Below are positions 18,033 to 29,514 of a stretch of 64,000 nucleotides of DNA, piece by piece. The stretch comes from Xanthobacteraceae bacterium 501b. Lineage in GTDB: Bacteria > Pseudomonadota > Alphaproteobacteria > Rhizobiales > Xanthobacteraceae. The notes below the pieces were generated by a model. The model was not told where the DNA came from, searched no databases, and saw nothing but the letters and a program-made list of their open reading frames with translations. Position numbers and translations under genes: made by a program. The stretch covers positions 2,852,001 through 2,916,000 of the forward strand of contig KB899087.1 of the NCBI GenBank assembly GCA_000378025.1, read 5' to 3'. The first letter of the stretch is position 1. Every line of letters starts with the position of its first letter.

Positions 18033-18896
18033 ATGGCGATCTACCTGCAGATCCTCTCCAACGGCCTGATGCTCGGCGCGCTCTATGCCTGCCTGGCGGT
18101 CGGCTTCTCGCTGGTCTGGGGCGTGTTGAACGTGATCAACATGCTTCACGGCTCGTTCATCATCCTGGGCGGCTATCTCACCTTCTTCGCCTGGCATCTC
18201 TACGGCATCCATCCCGTGGTGATGTTGCCGGTAGTCGCGGCGCTGATGTTCGCGCTCGGCTTCGCACTGCAGAAGCTGGTGATTAATCGGGTCGTCAGCG
18301 CCCCCGTCCTCACCACGCTGACGCTGACCTTCGGCCTCGACATGATCCTCTACAACGCGATGACCTACTGGTTCACCGCGACCCCGCGCCGGATCACGCT
18401 CGACCTCGGCGCGGTGCATCTGGGCTCCATCGTGCTGCCGGTGGACCGTCTCGTGGGAACTGGCCTCGCTTTGGCGATGACGCTGCTGCTTTATGCCGTG
18501 ATGCGCGGTTCCTCCATCGGCCGGGCCATCGTCGCAGTGCGGATGGACCGCTCCGCCGCCGAACTCATGGGCATCCGCACCGAACGCATCTACGCCATTA
18601 CCTTCGGCATTGGCGCGCTGATGGCGGGCGTCGCCGGGGTGGTCTTCGCCACTGTGTTCCCCATCACCACCAACGTCACCGGCATCTGGCTCGGCAAGGC
18701 CTTCGTCGTCTGCGTGGTGGGCGGGCTCGGCTCGGTGCCGGGCGCGCTGGTCGGCGGGCTGGTGCTGGGGCTGGTGGAGAGTTTCGCCGGCCACTGGTTC
18801 GGGCCGCAGCAGGCGATCACCGCCGGCTTCGTGCTGATGCTGGTGCTGCTGCTTACCCGGCCCACCGGCCTCGTCGGCGTGAGGGGGTACGAATGA
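18033..18896 (+). CDS. ABC transporter permease, LivH type
   Basis: This 287-residue inner-membrane permease of the branched-chain amino acid (LivH) family has about eight hydrophobic helices. Family sequence is clear in LGALYACLAVGFSLVWGVLNVINMLHG near the N-terminus and in GLGSVPGALVGGLVLGLVES near the C-terminus. The ATG at 18033 is chosen as the start of the first conserved helix; an upstream in-frame ATG would add a basic, unconserved stretch. Its last codon overlaps the ATG of the livM-like gene by 4 bp. Confidence 0.93.
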   Translation: MAIYLQILSNGLMLGALYACLAVGFSLVWGVLNVINMLHGSFIILGGYLTFFAWHLYGIHPVVMLPVVAALMFALGFALQKLVINRVVSAPVLTTLTLTFGLDMILYNAMTYWFTATPRRITLDLGAVHLGSIVLPVDRLVGTGLALAMTLLLYAVMRGSSIGRAIVAVRMDRSAAELMGIRTERIYAITFGIGALMAGVAGVVFATVFPITTNVTGIWLGKAFVVCVVGGLGSVPGALVGGLVLGLVESFAGHWFGPQQAITAGFVLMLVLLLTRPTGLVGVRGYE

Positions 18897-19840
18897 AATC
18901 CGGCTTTCCACTTTACGCGGCCATGGTTGCCGGCCTGCTGGTGCTCGCCACCACGCCGCTCTATGCCGATAATTACGTGGTTCGCACAGCCGCCATTGTC
19001 GCCATGTATGGCGCGCTCGCCACCTCATGGAACTTCATCGGCGGCTTCACCGGCTACCCCTCCTTTTCCACCGCCGCCTTCTTCGGCCTCGGCGCCTATG
19101 TCGGGGCGATCTGCCAGCGCCACGGCATCCCCATGGGTCTCGCCTGGGCGATCGCCACCGTGGTGGTTGCCGCCTTCGCCGCGCTGCTCGGCGGCATCAT
19201 CCTGCGGCTGCGCGGGCACTATTTCGCCATCGGCTCCATCGCCGTGGTGGAACTGTGTCGGCTGGTGGTTTCCTCCTGGTCGAGCCTCACCGGCGGCGGC
19301 GACGGGCTCAACCTGCCGCTGATGGCCTGGCCGCCGGAAGAACTGATGCGCTTCTTCCTGTTCGTGATGCTCGGCATCCTGCTGGCCAGCCTCATCGCCA
19401 CGATTCTCGTCGACCGCTCGCGGCTCGGCTTCGGCCTGCGCTGCATCCACCAGAACGAGGATGCCGCGGCGATGGTCGGCATCAACACTACCGCCTACAA
19501 GATCGCCGCCTACACGCTCTCGGCCATGTTCTGCGCCACCGCCGGCGCTGCCTATGCCTCATGGACCGGTTATATCGACCCGACCGATTCCTTCCAGATC
19601 GTGATGACGGTGAAGGTCGTCGTCATGGCACTGCTCGGCGGCGCCGGCACCATTCTCGGCCCGGCGCTGGGGGCGGCCGCCTTCGTGCTGCTGGAGGAGC
19701 TGTTCTGGGCGAACTTCCTCGACTGGAACCGTGCCATCCTCGGCGTCGTCATCGTACTGCTGATCTTCTTCCTGCCGGGCGGACTGCTCAGCCTCGGCAT
19801 GCGACGGCTGCGGGCGGCCAAGGTGGGGGGCGGCCAATGA
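18893..19840 (+). CDS. ABC transporter permease, LivM type
   Basis: This 315-residue second permease of the importer, of LivM family, has about nine to ten membrane helices. Recognisable parts are YGALATSWNFIGGFTGYPSFSTAAFFGLGAYVGA and LLGGAGTILGPALGAAAFVLLEE. It overlaps livH and livG by 4 bp each, so the complex is probably made by coupled translation. Confidence 0.93.
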   Translation: MKSGFPLYAAMVAGLLVLATTPLYADNYVVRTAAIVAMYGALATSWNFIGGFTGYPSFSTAAFFGLGAYVGAICQRHGIPMGLAWAIATVVVAAFAALLGGIILRLRGHYFAIGSIAVVELCRLVVSSWSSLTGGGDGLNLPLMAWPPEELMRFFLFVMLGILLASLIATILVDRSRLGFGLRCIHQNEDAAAMVGINTTAYKIAAYTLSAMFCATAGAAYASWTGYIDPTDSFQIVMTVKVVVMALLGGAGTILGPALGAAAFVLLEELFWANFLDWNRAILGVVIVLLIFFLPGGLLSLGMRRLRAAKVGGGQ

Positions 19841-20587
19841 TCGAGCCCATCTTGCGCCTCGACGGCGTCTCCAAACAGTTCGGTGGGCTCGCCGCCCTCA
19901 CCGACGTGTCGTTTTCGCTGAACGAAGGCGAGGTGGTGGGTCTCATCGGGCCGAACGGGGCGGGCAAGACCACGCTGGTCAATGTCGTCACTGGAAATCT
20001 GCGCCGCTCCTCCGGGCGCATCCTGTTCAAGAGCGAGGATGTCGGGCTGCAGAAGCCCTATCAGGCCGCCCGGCGCGGGCTGGCCCGCACCTTCCAGATC
20101 GTCCAGCCCTTCCCGGCCATGACGGTGTTGGAGAATGTCACCGCCGGAGCGCTGTTCGGCGCCGGGGCCGGCTCGCTGGGCGACGCGCGCGATATGGCGA
20201 TGCAAAGCCTCGAATTTGTCGGCCTCGACGCGCTGGCGGACCGGCCCGCCGCCAATCTCGCCTTGGCGGCACGCAAACGGCTGGAACTGGCCAAGAGCCT
20301 TGCCATGAACCCGCGCGTGTTGATGCTCGACGAGGTGAATGCCGGGCTCAACTCATCCGAGATCGACGGCGCGCTGGCCCTCATCCGCAAGATCGCCGAG
20401 CGCGGCGTCACCGTGCTCATCATCGAACACCTGATGAAGGTCGTCCTCTCGCTTTCGAAGCGCCTTCTGGTGCTGCATCACGGCCAGCTCATCGCCGACG
20501 GGCCGAGCTCGGAGATCGTCGCCGACGAGCGGGTGATCGAGGCCTATCTCGGCGCCAAGTTCGCCGCCCGGCTGAAGGAACTCAACC

Positions 20588-20595
<8 letters not shown>
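19837..20595 (+). CDS. ABC transporter ATP-binding protein, LivG type
   Basis: This 252-residue ATPase has Walker A GPNGAGKTT, Walker B VLMLDEVNAG and an H-loop His in LIIEHLMKVV. The family's ABC signature is altered: the usual LSxGxxR region reads NLALAARKRLELAKSL, as happens in some LivG-like proteins, so the second ATPase probably supplies the better signature. It overlaps livM by 4 bp and livF by 8 bp. Confidence 0.92.
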
Positions 20596-21304
<709 letters not shown>

Positions 21305-21404
21305 TCCCCGCGATATAAGAATAATTTGCATCAATGGTTCTATCATTAGTATCATCTGATTTCGTCGCGTCGCCGACCCTCGCTCGCCGCCTCGCAGGAC
21401 ACGC

Positions 21405-22901
<1,497 letters not shown>

Positions 22902-22910
22902 GAGAGACAT

Positions 22911-23867
22911 GTGACGATCCCCTCCTATCTCGACCTGCGCAGCAAGACCCGCGCACGCGACCGCAGCCTCCGCGACAAGGTGATGTCGCTGGAGGAAGCC
23001 GCCCGGCTGGTAGCCGACGGCGACAGCCTCGCCATCGGCGGCTGCACCGCCTCGCGCACGCCAATGGCGATGATCTGGGCGCTGATCCGGGCCGGCAAGC
23101 GCGACCTCGAAGTCTCGCGCTCCATCGTCTCCACCGAGGGCGACCTGCTCTACGCCTCGGGCGTCTCGCGCCACATCATCACCTCCTGGTTCAGCCAGGG
23201 CATCGTGTGGGGCGTGTCCAAGGTGATGCGCGCCTATACCGAGAGCAAGCGCGCCCGCTTCGAGGAATGGAGCCACATGGCGATGGGCCTGCGCTACCGC
23301 GCCGGGGCTATGGGCGTGCCCTTCATGCCGATGCGCTCGATGCTCGGCTCCGGCGTGCTGGACCGCGCCGAGGGCGCCAAGACCATGGAATGCCCCTTCA
23401 CCGGCGAGACGCTGCTGCTGGTGCCGGCGCTGAACCCGGAGGTGGCGATCATCCATGTCCAGCGCTGCGACGCCTATGGCAATGCCCAGATCGACGGGTT
23501 GACCTTCATGGACATCGACATGGCGATGGCGGCGAACAAGGTGATCCTCACCACAGAGCGGATCGTCTCCAACGAGCAGATCCGCCGCCATCCGGACCAG
23601 ACCAAGATCGGCTTCTTCACGGTGGACGCCGTGGTCGAGGTGCCTTTCGGCAGTGCCCCGCATGAATGCTACGGCCTCTATGAGCCGTTCTACAGCCACA
23701 TGGACCTTTACGCGCAGATGACCTCGAAGGACCCGGATGCGGGGGCACAGGCTTATCTCGAGCGCTTCTATCACGAGCCGAAGAATTGGGCCGACTATCT
23801 CAGCCGCATCGGCATGGCGGAACTGCTCGACGCCCAGCGCCGCGGGAGTGGCATCTATGACGACTGA
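22911..23867 (+). CDS. CoA-transferase subunit A (glutaconate CoA-transferase/IpdA-like)
   Basis: This 318-residue alpha subunit belongs to the family I CoA-transferases, closest in type to GctA and to the steroid ring-opening hydrolase subunit IpdA. Family pattern: VADGDSLAIGGCTASRTPMAMI near residue 35, and CDAYGNAQIDGLTFMDIDMAMAA near residue 185. It starts with GTG at 22911 after AGGAGAG; no nearby ATG works. Its end overlaps subunit B by 11 bp. The complex would activate an acid to its CoA thioester, or hydrolyse a CoA-linked ring intermediate. Confidence 0.87.
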   Translation: MTIPSYLDLRSKTRARDRSLRDKVMSLEEAARLVADGDSLAIGGCTASRTPMAMIWALIRAGKRDLEVSRSIVSTEGDLLYASGVSRHIITSWFSQGIVWGVSKVMRAYTESKRARFEEWSHMAMGLRYRAGAMGVPFMPMRSMLGSGVLDRAEGAKTMECPFTGETLLLVPALNPEVAIIHVQRCDAYGNAQIDGLTFMDIDMAMAANKVILTTERIVSNEQIRRHPDQTKIGFFTVDAVVEVPFGSAPHECYGLYEPFYSHMDLYAQMTSKDPDAGAQAYLERFYHEPKNWADYLSRIGMAELLDAQRRGSGIYDD

Positions 23868-24654
23868 ACGTGCCCGGGTCAGCCTCTCCGTGGCGCCCGC
23901 CTATACCGGCTCCGAATTGCTCGCGGTGATGAGCGCGCGGCTGCTCAAGGAAGGGCAGACCGTTTTCGCCGGCGTCGGCATTCCGCTTCTGGCCGCGATC
24001 CTCGCCCAGAAAACGCATGCGCCGGGCCTTACCATCCTGTTCGAGGGCGGGGTGATCGGCCCCTTCGTGGAAGCGGGCAAGCTGCCGCCTTCCACCAACG
24101 AACAGCGCTGCTCGCGCCGCGCCAATATGCTTGTGTCGATCACCGAAGTGCTGCTGCTGCTGCAGCGCGGCTATGTCGATGTCGGCTTCATGGGTGGCGC
24201 GCAGATCGACCGTTTCGGCAATCTGAATTCCTCCTTCATCGGCGATGCCGAGAACCCGAAGATCCGCCTGCCGGGCACTGGCGGGGGCAACGACATCGCC
24301 TCGCTGGCCGACATGATCGTCGCCATGAAGCACGAGAAGCGCCGCTTCGTGGAGAAGGTGGATTTCATCACCTCGCCCGGCTTTCTCGACGGCGGCGACA
24401 CGCGGACCCGGGCCGGCCTGCCCGCCGGCGGCATGTTCCGGGTGGTGACCGATCTCGGCATTCTCGGCTTCGACGCGGAAAGCCGCGCCATGACGGTGGT
24501 GGCGCTCCACCCCGGCGTCTCGGCCCCCGACATCAGGGCCAATACCGGCTTCGATCTGCCAGTGCCGGACGATGTGCCGGTCACGCAAGCCCCGACCATG
24601 GACGAACTCGCCATACTGCGCGAGCTCGACCCCGAACAGCTTTACACGGCCTGA
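23857..24654 (+). CDS. CoA-transferase subunit B (glutaconate CoA-transferase/IpdB-like)
   Basis: This 265-residue beta subunit pairs with the preceding gene. The region GVGIPLLAAILAQKTHAPGLTILFEGG places Glu63 where family I CoA-transferases carry the catalytic glutamate that forms the CoA thioester, which favours transferase over IpdB-like hydrolase activity. The later GGAQIDRFGNLNSSFIGD segment is also a family mark. The ATG at 23857 overlaps subunit A by 11 bp. The acid substrate is unknown. Confidence 0.87.
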   Translation: MTTERARVSLSVAPAYTGSELLAVMSARLLKEGQTVFAGVGIPLLAAILAQKTHAPGLTILFEGGVIGPFVEAGKLPPSTNEQRCSRRANMLVSITEVLLLLQRGYVDVGFMGGAQIDRFGNLNSSFIGDAENPKIRLPGTGGGNDIASLADMIVAMKHEKRRFVEKVDFITSPGFLDGGDTRTRAGLPAGGMFRVVTDLGILGFDAESRAMTVVALHPGVSAPDIRANTGFDLPVPDDVPVTQAPTMDELAILRELDPEQLYTA

Positions 24655-24686
24655 ACGGGCCGCCATCGGCAAGCGTGGAGACGATC

Positions 24687-25631
24687 ATGAGTGTGCCGGC
24701 CTTCGGCGTGGCGATGCGCAACTTCACCCGCTTCCCGGAGCTTCCCGACGCGCAGGCGCTGATCGACTATGGCGTGCGGATGGAGGAACTCGGCTTCGAG
24801 TCACTCTGGGTCTGGGACCACATCCTGCTCGGCACCGACCCGCATTTCCCCATTCTCGATTCGCTCTCCCTGCTCACGGCGGTGGCCGCGCGTACCAAGA
24901 CGATCAAGATTGGCACCGGCGTGCTGGTGTTGCCGCTGCGCAACCCGGTCATCCTCGCCAAGCAGCTTTCCACTATCGACCTGATCTCGAACGGGCGCCT
25001 GATGCTCGGCGCGGCGGTCGGGTGGTACAAGCGCGAATTCGACGCCGTCGGCATTCCCTATGAGCGTCGCGGCAAGATCATGGACCGCAACCTCGATATA
25101 CTGAAGCGTCTGTGGACCGAGGATTCCGTCAGTGGCGAATGGGACGAGCTGAACCTGCGCAACGCGGTGATGTTCCCCAAGCCCGTGCAGAAGCCGCACC
25201 CGCCCATCCTCATCGGCGGCTATGTCGATGTGGTGCTCAAGCGCGCCGCCACGCGCGGGGATGGCTGGCTAACCTATTTCTACACACCAGAATCCTACAC
25301 CGAAGCGTGGGGCAAGATTTCCGCCTATGCGCAAGAGGCAGGCCGCGACCCGGCCGAGTTGTACAGCCTCAACCAGTTGCCGATCTATGTCGGCCCGCGC
25401 GAGGTCGGCATGACCAAGATGCAGGAATGGCTGCATGCCGAATGGGACCTGTCCAAGGGTTCCCTGTCCAGCTTCGACAGCGCCATTGTCGGCACGCCGG
25501 CCGAGTGCGCCGAGCAGATCGCCGCCCATGTCGCCACCGGGGTGAAGAAGATCGTCTTCGTGCCGTGGCGCTACGAGAAGGAGCAGGTCGACCTGCTCGC
25601 CCACGAAGTGCTGCCGCTGCTGCGTAAGTGA
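24687..25631 (+). CDS. LLM-class flavin/F420-dependent oxidoreductase
   Basis: This 314-residue luciferase-like monooxygenase-fold protein is of the type annotated as probable F420-dependent oxidoreductase (Rv2161c-like). Features are ELGFESLWVWDHILLG near residue 35, IKIGTGVLVLPLRNPVILAKQLSTIDLISNGR, and PHPPILIGGY. The ATG at 24687 is preferred over the GTG at 24675 because GTGGAG lies 6 bp before it. It could use F420H2 or FMNH2. The nearby FO synthase gene (26161-28602) and the F420 operon further on make F420 plausible. It closes the operon that starts with the PLP enzyme. Confidence 0.85.
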   Translation: MSVPAFGVAMRNFTRFPELPDAQALIDYGVRMEELGFESLWVWDHILLGTDPHFPILDSLSLLTAVAARTKTIKIGTGVLVLPLRNPVILAKQLSTIDLISNGRLMLGAAVGWYKREFDAVGIPYERRGKIMDRNLDILKRLWTEDSVSGEWDELNLRNAVMFPKPVQKPHPPILIGGYVDVVLKRAATRGDGWLTYFYTPESYTEAWGKISAYAQEAGRDPAELYSLNQLPIYVGPREVGMTKMQEWLHAEWDLSKGSLSSFDSAIVGTPAECAEQIAAHVATGVKKIVFVPWRYEKEQVDLLAHEVLPLLRK

Positions 25632-25751
25632 GGGGCGAATCCGCAGGCAGCATGCAGGCGTTTACGACGAATCGAGGCGCCGCTCGACTCGCGTCCCCCT
25701 CTTGATACGGTTCGCCCTCCGGGAATTGCCAACCGTACAGGAGACGCTACC

Positions 25752-26135
25752 GTGAAGATGTCTGCGATCGCTGCACTGACGCTCATCGGCGTCACGGCCG
25801 CCGCCTGCGTGACGGCGACCCAGCAGAAGGAGAACATGCTCTCCGCCGCCGGTTTCCAGATCCGCCTCGCCGATACCCCGGCAAAGATCGCTTCGCTGCA
25901 GAGCCTGCCGCCGCATAAGTTCACAGTGCAAAATCAGAACGGCCAGCCTGTGTTCCTCTATGCCGACCCGACGGTGTGCGGCTGCATCTATTACGGCACG
26001 CAAGACAATTTCGCCGCCTATCAGCAGATGGTGTTCCAGCAGCAGCTCGCCAGCGAACAGCAGATGACCGCGATGATGAACCAGCAGATGGCGTTCGACT
26101 ACGGTCCGTGGGGCGGCCCCTTCATCCCCTACTGA
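25752..26135 (+). CDS. Small putative lipoprotein, unknown function
   Basis: This 127-residue protein starts with GTG at 25752 after AGGAGAC. The N-terminus is a short lipoprotein signal with a lipobox near VTAAAC. The mature part contains a CGCIYYG segment and a glutamine- and methionine-rich helix (residues about 95-115). I do not recognise a named family; similar short lipoproteins are common in Hyphomicrobiales. It lies between the LLM gene and the convergent fbiC, and no link to either is evident. Confidence 0.68.
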   Translation: MKMSAIAALTLIGVTAAACVTATQQKENMLSAAGFQIRLADTPAKIASLQSLPPHKFTVQNQNGQPVFLYADPTVCGCIYYGTQDNFAAYQQMVFQQQLASEQQMTAMMNQQMAFDYGPWGGPFIPY

Positions 26136-26160
26136 TCCTGCCCACGGCCGCGCTGGCCGC

Positions 26161-28602
26161 CTACCCCCGCAGCGCGGTCAGGCTTCCCGCCCTCGCTCGC
26201 TTCCCGGCCGCCGGCTCAATCCGGGGGCTCAGCGGCTCGGCGGCGTAGGAGCGCTGCTTCTGCCGTGAGGGAGCATCCGCGTAGAGCGTGGTGCGCTGGC
26301 GGGCCAGCCGGCCGGCGGCGCTGATCGCGGCTTCCATCCGGTCGGGCGGAAACTCCTGCCCATGCGCGCCGCCGGCAGCGCGGCTGATCGATTCATCCAT
26401 CAGCGTGCCGCCAATGTCGTTGGCGCCCACCTGCAGCGCCTCGACAAGGCCGCCCGCACCCAGCTTCACCCAGGAGGCCTGGATGTTCGGGATCAGCGGA
26501 TGCAGCGCCAGCCGCCCCACCGCATGCATCAGCAGGGCCTCGCGCCGGCTCGGCCCTTGGCGGGTGCCGCCCTTCAGGTACAGCGGCGCCTCCATGTGCA
26601 GGAAAGGCAACGGCACGAATTCAGTGATGCCGCCGGTCTCGCTTTGCAGGCGGCGCAGGCGCAGCAAATGGCGCGCCCAGTGTCGGTAGCTGTCGACATG
26701 GCCGAACATGATGGTCGATGTGGTATGAAGGCCGGCGCGATGGGCGTCGCGCACCGTTTCCAGCCATTCCTGCGTGGTCAGCTTGTCCGGGCAGATCAGC
26801 GCGCGCACCTCGTCATCCAGGATTTCCGCTGCCGTGCCGGGCAGGCTGCCGAGCCCGGCCTCCTTCAGGCGAACCAGAAATTCCGGCACCGGAAGGCTGA
26901 GCGTCGCCGCACCGTGGCGCACCTCCAGCGCCGAGAAGGCGTGCACATGCATGTCCGGCACGGCTTCCTTCACCGCGCTCAGGATGGCGAGATAGGTCTC
27001 GCCGGAGAAATCCGGGTGGATGCCACCCTGCATGCACACTTCGGTGGCGCCGCGCGCCCAGGCCTCCCGCGTGCGGCGCTGGATCTCGGCCAGGTCGAGC
27101 TCATAGGCCCTGCCGCGCAGATGCTGGTTCTGCCGGCCCTTGGAGAAGGCGCAGAAGCCGCACGTATAGGCGCAGACATTGGTGTAGTTGATGTTGCGGG
27201 TGACAACATAGGAGACCGTGTCGCCCACCGCCTCCCGGCGCAGCGCATCGGCGGCCTCGAAGACCCGCCGAGCGCGGTCGCCGCGCGCGTCGAACAGGCG
27301 GGCGATATGCGCCTCGTCCAGTTCGCGCCCGGCGAAGGCGCGGTCGAGGAGGGCATCGAGCGCACTGTCCGGCCCGGGTAATGCCGGCGCGGCCGGCCAG
27401 TCGATCACCACCGCGCTCTCGCCCGCGATCCCGACCCGCCAGCCGCTTTCCTGGGCAAGGCCGGCCGCGTCGGCACGGTGCAGCACATGAGGGGCGACGC
27501 GGGCGTCGAGCCAAGTCGCTCGCGCGGCGATATAGGCGGGATAAGTCGCGAGACGGGGCGCGAGCACCTTGCCCGCGCGCGCCGTCACGGCGCCGAGCAT
27601 CGCCAGCGCCGGCCACGGCGCCTCCGGGTTCACATGATCGGGCGTCACCGGCGACACCCCGCCCCAATCATTGATGCCGGCGTCGATCAGCGCCTTCAGC
27701 CCGTCGGGCTGGAGATTAGGCGGGGCCTGGATCGAGACATCGGGCCCAAGGATGAGCCGCGCCACCGCCACCGTCCACAAATGATCCTCCAGCGAGGGCT
27801 CGGGCGCATTTGCCATGCGGGTGCCGGCCTTGGCGCGGAAGTTCTGGATGATGACTTCCTGCACATGGCCGTGCCGCTCATGCGAGCCTCGTATGGCGAG
27901 CAGCGCCTCGATCCGTTCGCGGCGGGTCTCGCCGATGCCGATGAGCAGGCCGGTGGTAAAGGGCACCCGCGCCCTGCCCGCCGCCTCCAGCGTGGCGAGA
28001 CGCGCGGCGGGCAGCTTGTCGGGCGAGCCGAAATGCGGGCCGCCACGGGCGGAGAGACGCTCGGCGGTGGTCTCGATCATCAGCCCCTGGGAGGCCGACA
28101 CCTCGCGCAGGCCGGCGAGTTCCGCCTCGTCCATCACCCCGGCATTGAGGTGGGGTAGCAGCCCGGTCTCCTCCAGCACCAGCGCCGCCATGGCGCGCAG
28201 ATAGGAGAGCGTGCTGGCATGGCCGAGCGCTGCCAGTTCCTCGCGCGCCACGCCGTAGCGCCGCTCCGGCTTGTCGCCGAGCGTAAACAGCGCCTCGTCG
28301 CAGCCCATCCGCGCGCCGGCGCGGGCGATCTCCAGCACCTCGTCGGGGCTGAGGAAGGCGCGCTGTCCCCTTCGGGGCGGGTGGGCGAAGGTGCAGTAGT
28401 GGCAGACATCCCGGCAGAGCTGGGTGAGCGGGATGAACACCTTGCGCGAAACCGTGACGGTGTCGCCGAAGCCAGCATCACGCAGCCGAGCTGCCCGCGC
28501 CATCAGCCCGGCGAGATCGGTGTCGTCCGAGAGCGCGAGGGCGCACTCTTCGTCGAGGCGCACGTCCGCCTGCACGATCTCCCCTCCTCGCGCGCCGGCC
28601 AT
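26161..28602 (-). CDS. fbiC: FO synthase, fused CofG-CofH (FbiC): F420 chromophore biosynthesis
   Basis: This 813-residue enzyme makes FO (7,8-didemethyl-8-hydroxy-5-deazariboflavin), the deazaflavin core of cofactor F420, from tyrosine and a riboflavin precursor. It holds two radical-SAM domains in one chain: the N-terminal half is CofG-like with Cys63, Cys67, Cys70 (CRDVCHYC), and the C-terminal half is CofH-like with Cys477, Cys481, Cys484 (CAYTCGFC). Fused versions are typical of actinobacteria and of the few proteobacteria with F420. The length is close to mycobacterial FbiC. It follows pxpA by 4 bp on the same strand. The identification is firm. Confidence 0.95.
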   Translation of the reverse strand: MAGARGGEIVQADVRLDEECALALSDDTDLAGLMARAARLRDAGFGDTVTVSRKVFIPLTQLCRDVCHYCTFAHPPRRGQRAFLSPDEVLEIARAGARMGCDEALFTLGDKPERRYGVAREELAALGHASTLSYLRAMAALVLEETGLLPHLNAGVMDEAELAGLREVSASQGLMIETTAERLSARGGPHFGSPDKLPAARLATLEAAGRARVPFTTGLLIGIGETRRERIEALLAIRGSHERHGHVQEVIIQNFRAKAGTRMANAPEPSLEDHLWTVAVARLILGPDVSIQAPPNLQPDGLKALIDAGINDWGGVSPVTPDHVNPEAPWPALAMLGAVTARAGKVLAPRLATYPAYIAARATWLDARVAPHVLHRADAAGLAQESGWRVGIAGESAVVIDWPAAPALPGPDSALDALLDRAFAGRELDEAHIARLFDARGDRARRVFEAADALRREAVGDTVSYVVTRNINYTNVCAYTCGFCAFSKGRQNQHLRGRAYELDLAEIQRRTREAWARGATEVCMQGGIHPDFSGETYLAILSAVKEAVPDMHVHAFSALEVRHGAATLSLPVPEFLVRLKEAGLGSLPGTAAEILDDEVRALICPDKLTTQEWLETVRDAHRAGLHTTSTIMFGHVDSYRHWARHLLRLRRLQSETGGITEFVPLPFLHMEAPLYLKGGTRQGPSRREALLMHAVGRLALHPLIPNIQASWVKLGAGGLVEALQVGANDIGGTLMDESISRAAGGAHGQEFPPDRMEAAISAAGRLARQRTTLYADAPSRQKQRSYAAEPLSPRIEPAAGKRARAGSLTALRG

Positions 28603-28606
28603 CGGC

Positions 28607-29383
28607 TCAGCCCGCCATCATCTCAGGCAGAGTGACGAGCTCGACCCCAGCCGCGCGCAATGCCTCGCAGCAGGCGGATGCCACCGCAATGGCGCTCGGC
28701 TCATCGCCATGCACGCAGAGCGAATCGAATGTCGTCGGCATCTTCTTGCCGTTCACCGAAATGATCTCGCCATCCAGCACCATGCGAACGACCCGCTCCG
28801 AGGCGACCTTGGGGTCGCGGATCATCGAATCCGCATGAACCCGCGAGCGCAGATTGCCGTCATCCTCGTAGAGCCGGTCGATGAAGGCTTCCCGCGACAG
28901 CGGCACGCCGAGATCGATCGCCGCCTTCTCCATCTCTGTGCCCGACAAAGCGAGGTAATAAAGCGTGGGGTCGACCACCTTGATGGCGCGGCCAATGGCG
29001 CGCGCATAATCCTTGTCCACGGCGCACATGTTGTTGAGCGCGCCATGCGGCTTCACATGCGTGACCTTAACGCCGGCATAGGCCGCCATGCCGGCGAGCG
29101 CGCCGAGCTGATAAGCGACGAGATATTCGAGATCGTCGGCATTCATGCGAATCTGCCGCCGGCCGAAACCCCAGATATCGTTAAAGCCGGGATGCGCGCC
29201 GACCGAGACGCCGTTCGCCTTGGCCTTGAGGCACACGTCGCGCATTACAGTGGCATCGCCGGCATGCTGGCCGCAGGCGACATTGACGCTCTTGACGATC
29301 TTCAGGATCGCGTCGTCATTGCCTATGTCGTAATGGCCGTAGCCTTCGCCCATATCGGCGTTGATATTCATGCGCTTCGCCAC
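28607..29383 (-). CDS. pxpA: 5-oxoprolinase subunit A (PxpA/LamB family)
   Basis: This 258-residue subunit belongs to the ATP-dependent 5-oxoprolinase PxpABC, which opens 5-oxoproline to glutamate; the family is also known as LamB/YcsF. Signatures are NINADMGEGYGHYD at the N-terminus, NVACGQHAGD, SVGAHPGFND and VKPHGALNN. The start is GTG at 29383 with GGAGG six bases upstream; an ATG four codons in is the alternative. It is divergent from pxpB and pxpC, with a perfect palindrome in the shared promoter region. Paralogues can act on other lactams, so the substrate here is not certain. Confidence 0.9.
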   Translation of the reverse strand: MAKRMNINADMGEGYGHYDIGNDDAILKIVKSVNVACGQHAGDATVMRDVCLKAKANGVSVGAHPGFNDIWGFGRRQIRMNADDLEYLVAYQLGALAGMAAYAGVKVTHVKPHGALNNMCAVDKDYARAIGRAIKVVDPTLYYLALSGTEMEKAAIDLGVPLSREAFIDRLYEDDGNLRSRVHADSMIRDPKVASERVVRMVLDGEIISVNGKKMPTTFDSLCVHGDEPSAIAVASACCEALRAAGVELVTLPEMMAG

Positions 29384-29452
29384 GGCTAGCCTCCGATATC
29401 CTATGCCCTGTTGACATTAACACATTATATAATCATGCATTTCAAGTCGAAA

Positions 29453-29470
29453 CATACTAACATTAGTATG
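29453..29470. promoter_or_regulatory. Perfect palindrome in the pxpA/pxpB divergent promoter region
   Basis: CATACTAA-CA-TTAGTATG is an 18-bp perfect dyad in an AT-rich stretch between pxpA (start 29383) and pxpB. The right half plus flank (CATTAGTAT) recurs upstream of the PLP-enzyme gene at about 21343-21351. It is a likely operator for a dimeric regulator, and the GntR gene 2 kb downstream is the nearest candidate. Confidence 0.55.
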
Positions 29471-29514
29471 ATTGGCGGACGCCGGCAATGCGCGTGGCGG
29501 CGGCGGAGGCAGGG

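Noticed and set aside
29411..29433. Sigma-70 promoter TTGACA...TATAAT in the pxp intergenic region
   Set aside because: The two boxes are only 11 bp apart, too close for a standard promoter; other AT-rich options on both strands cannot be told apart.
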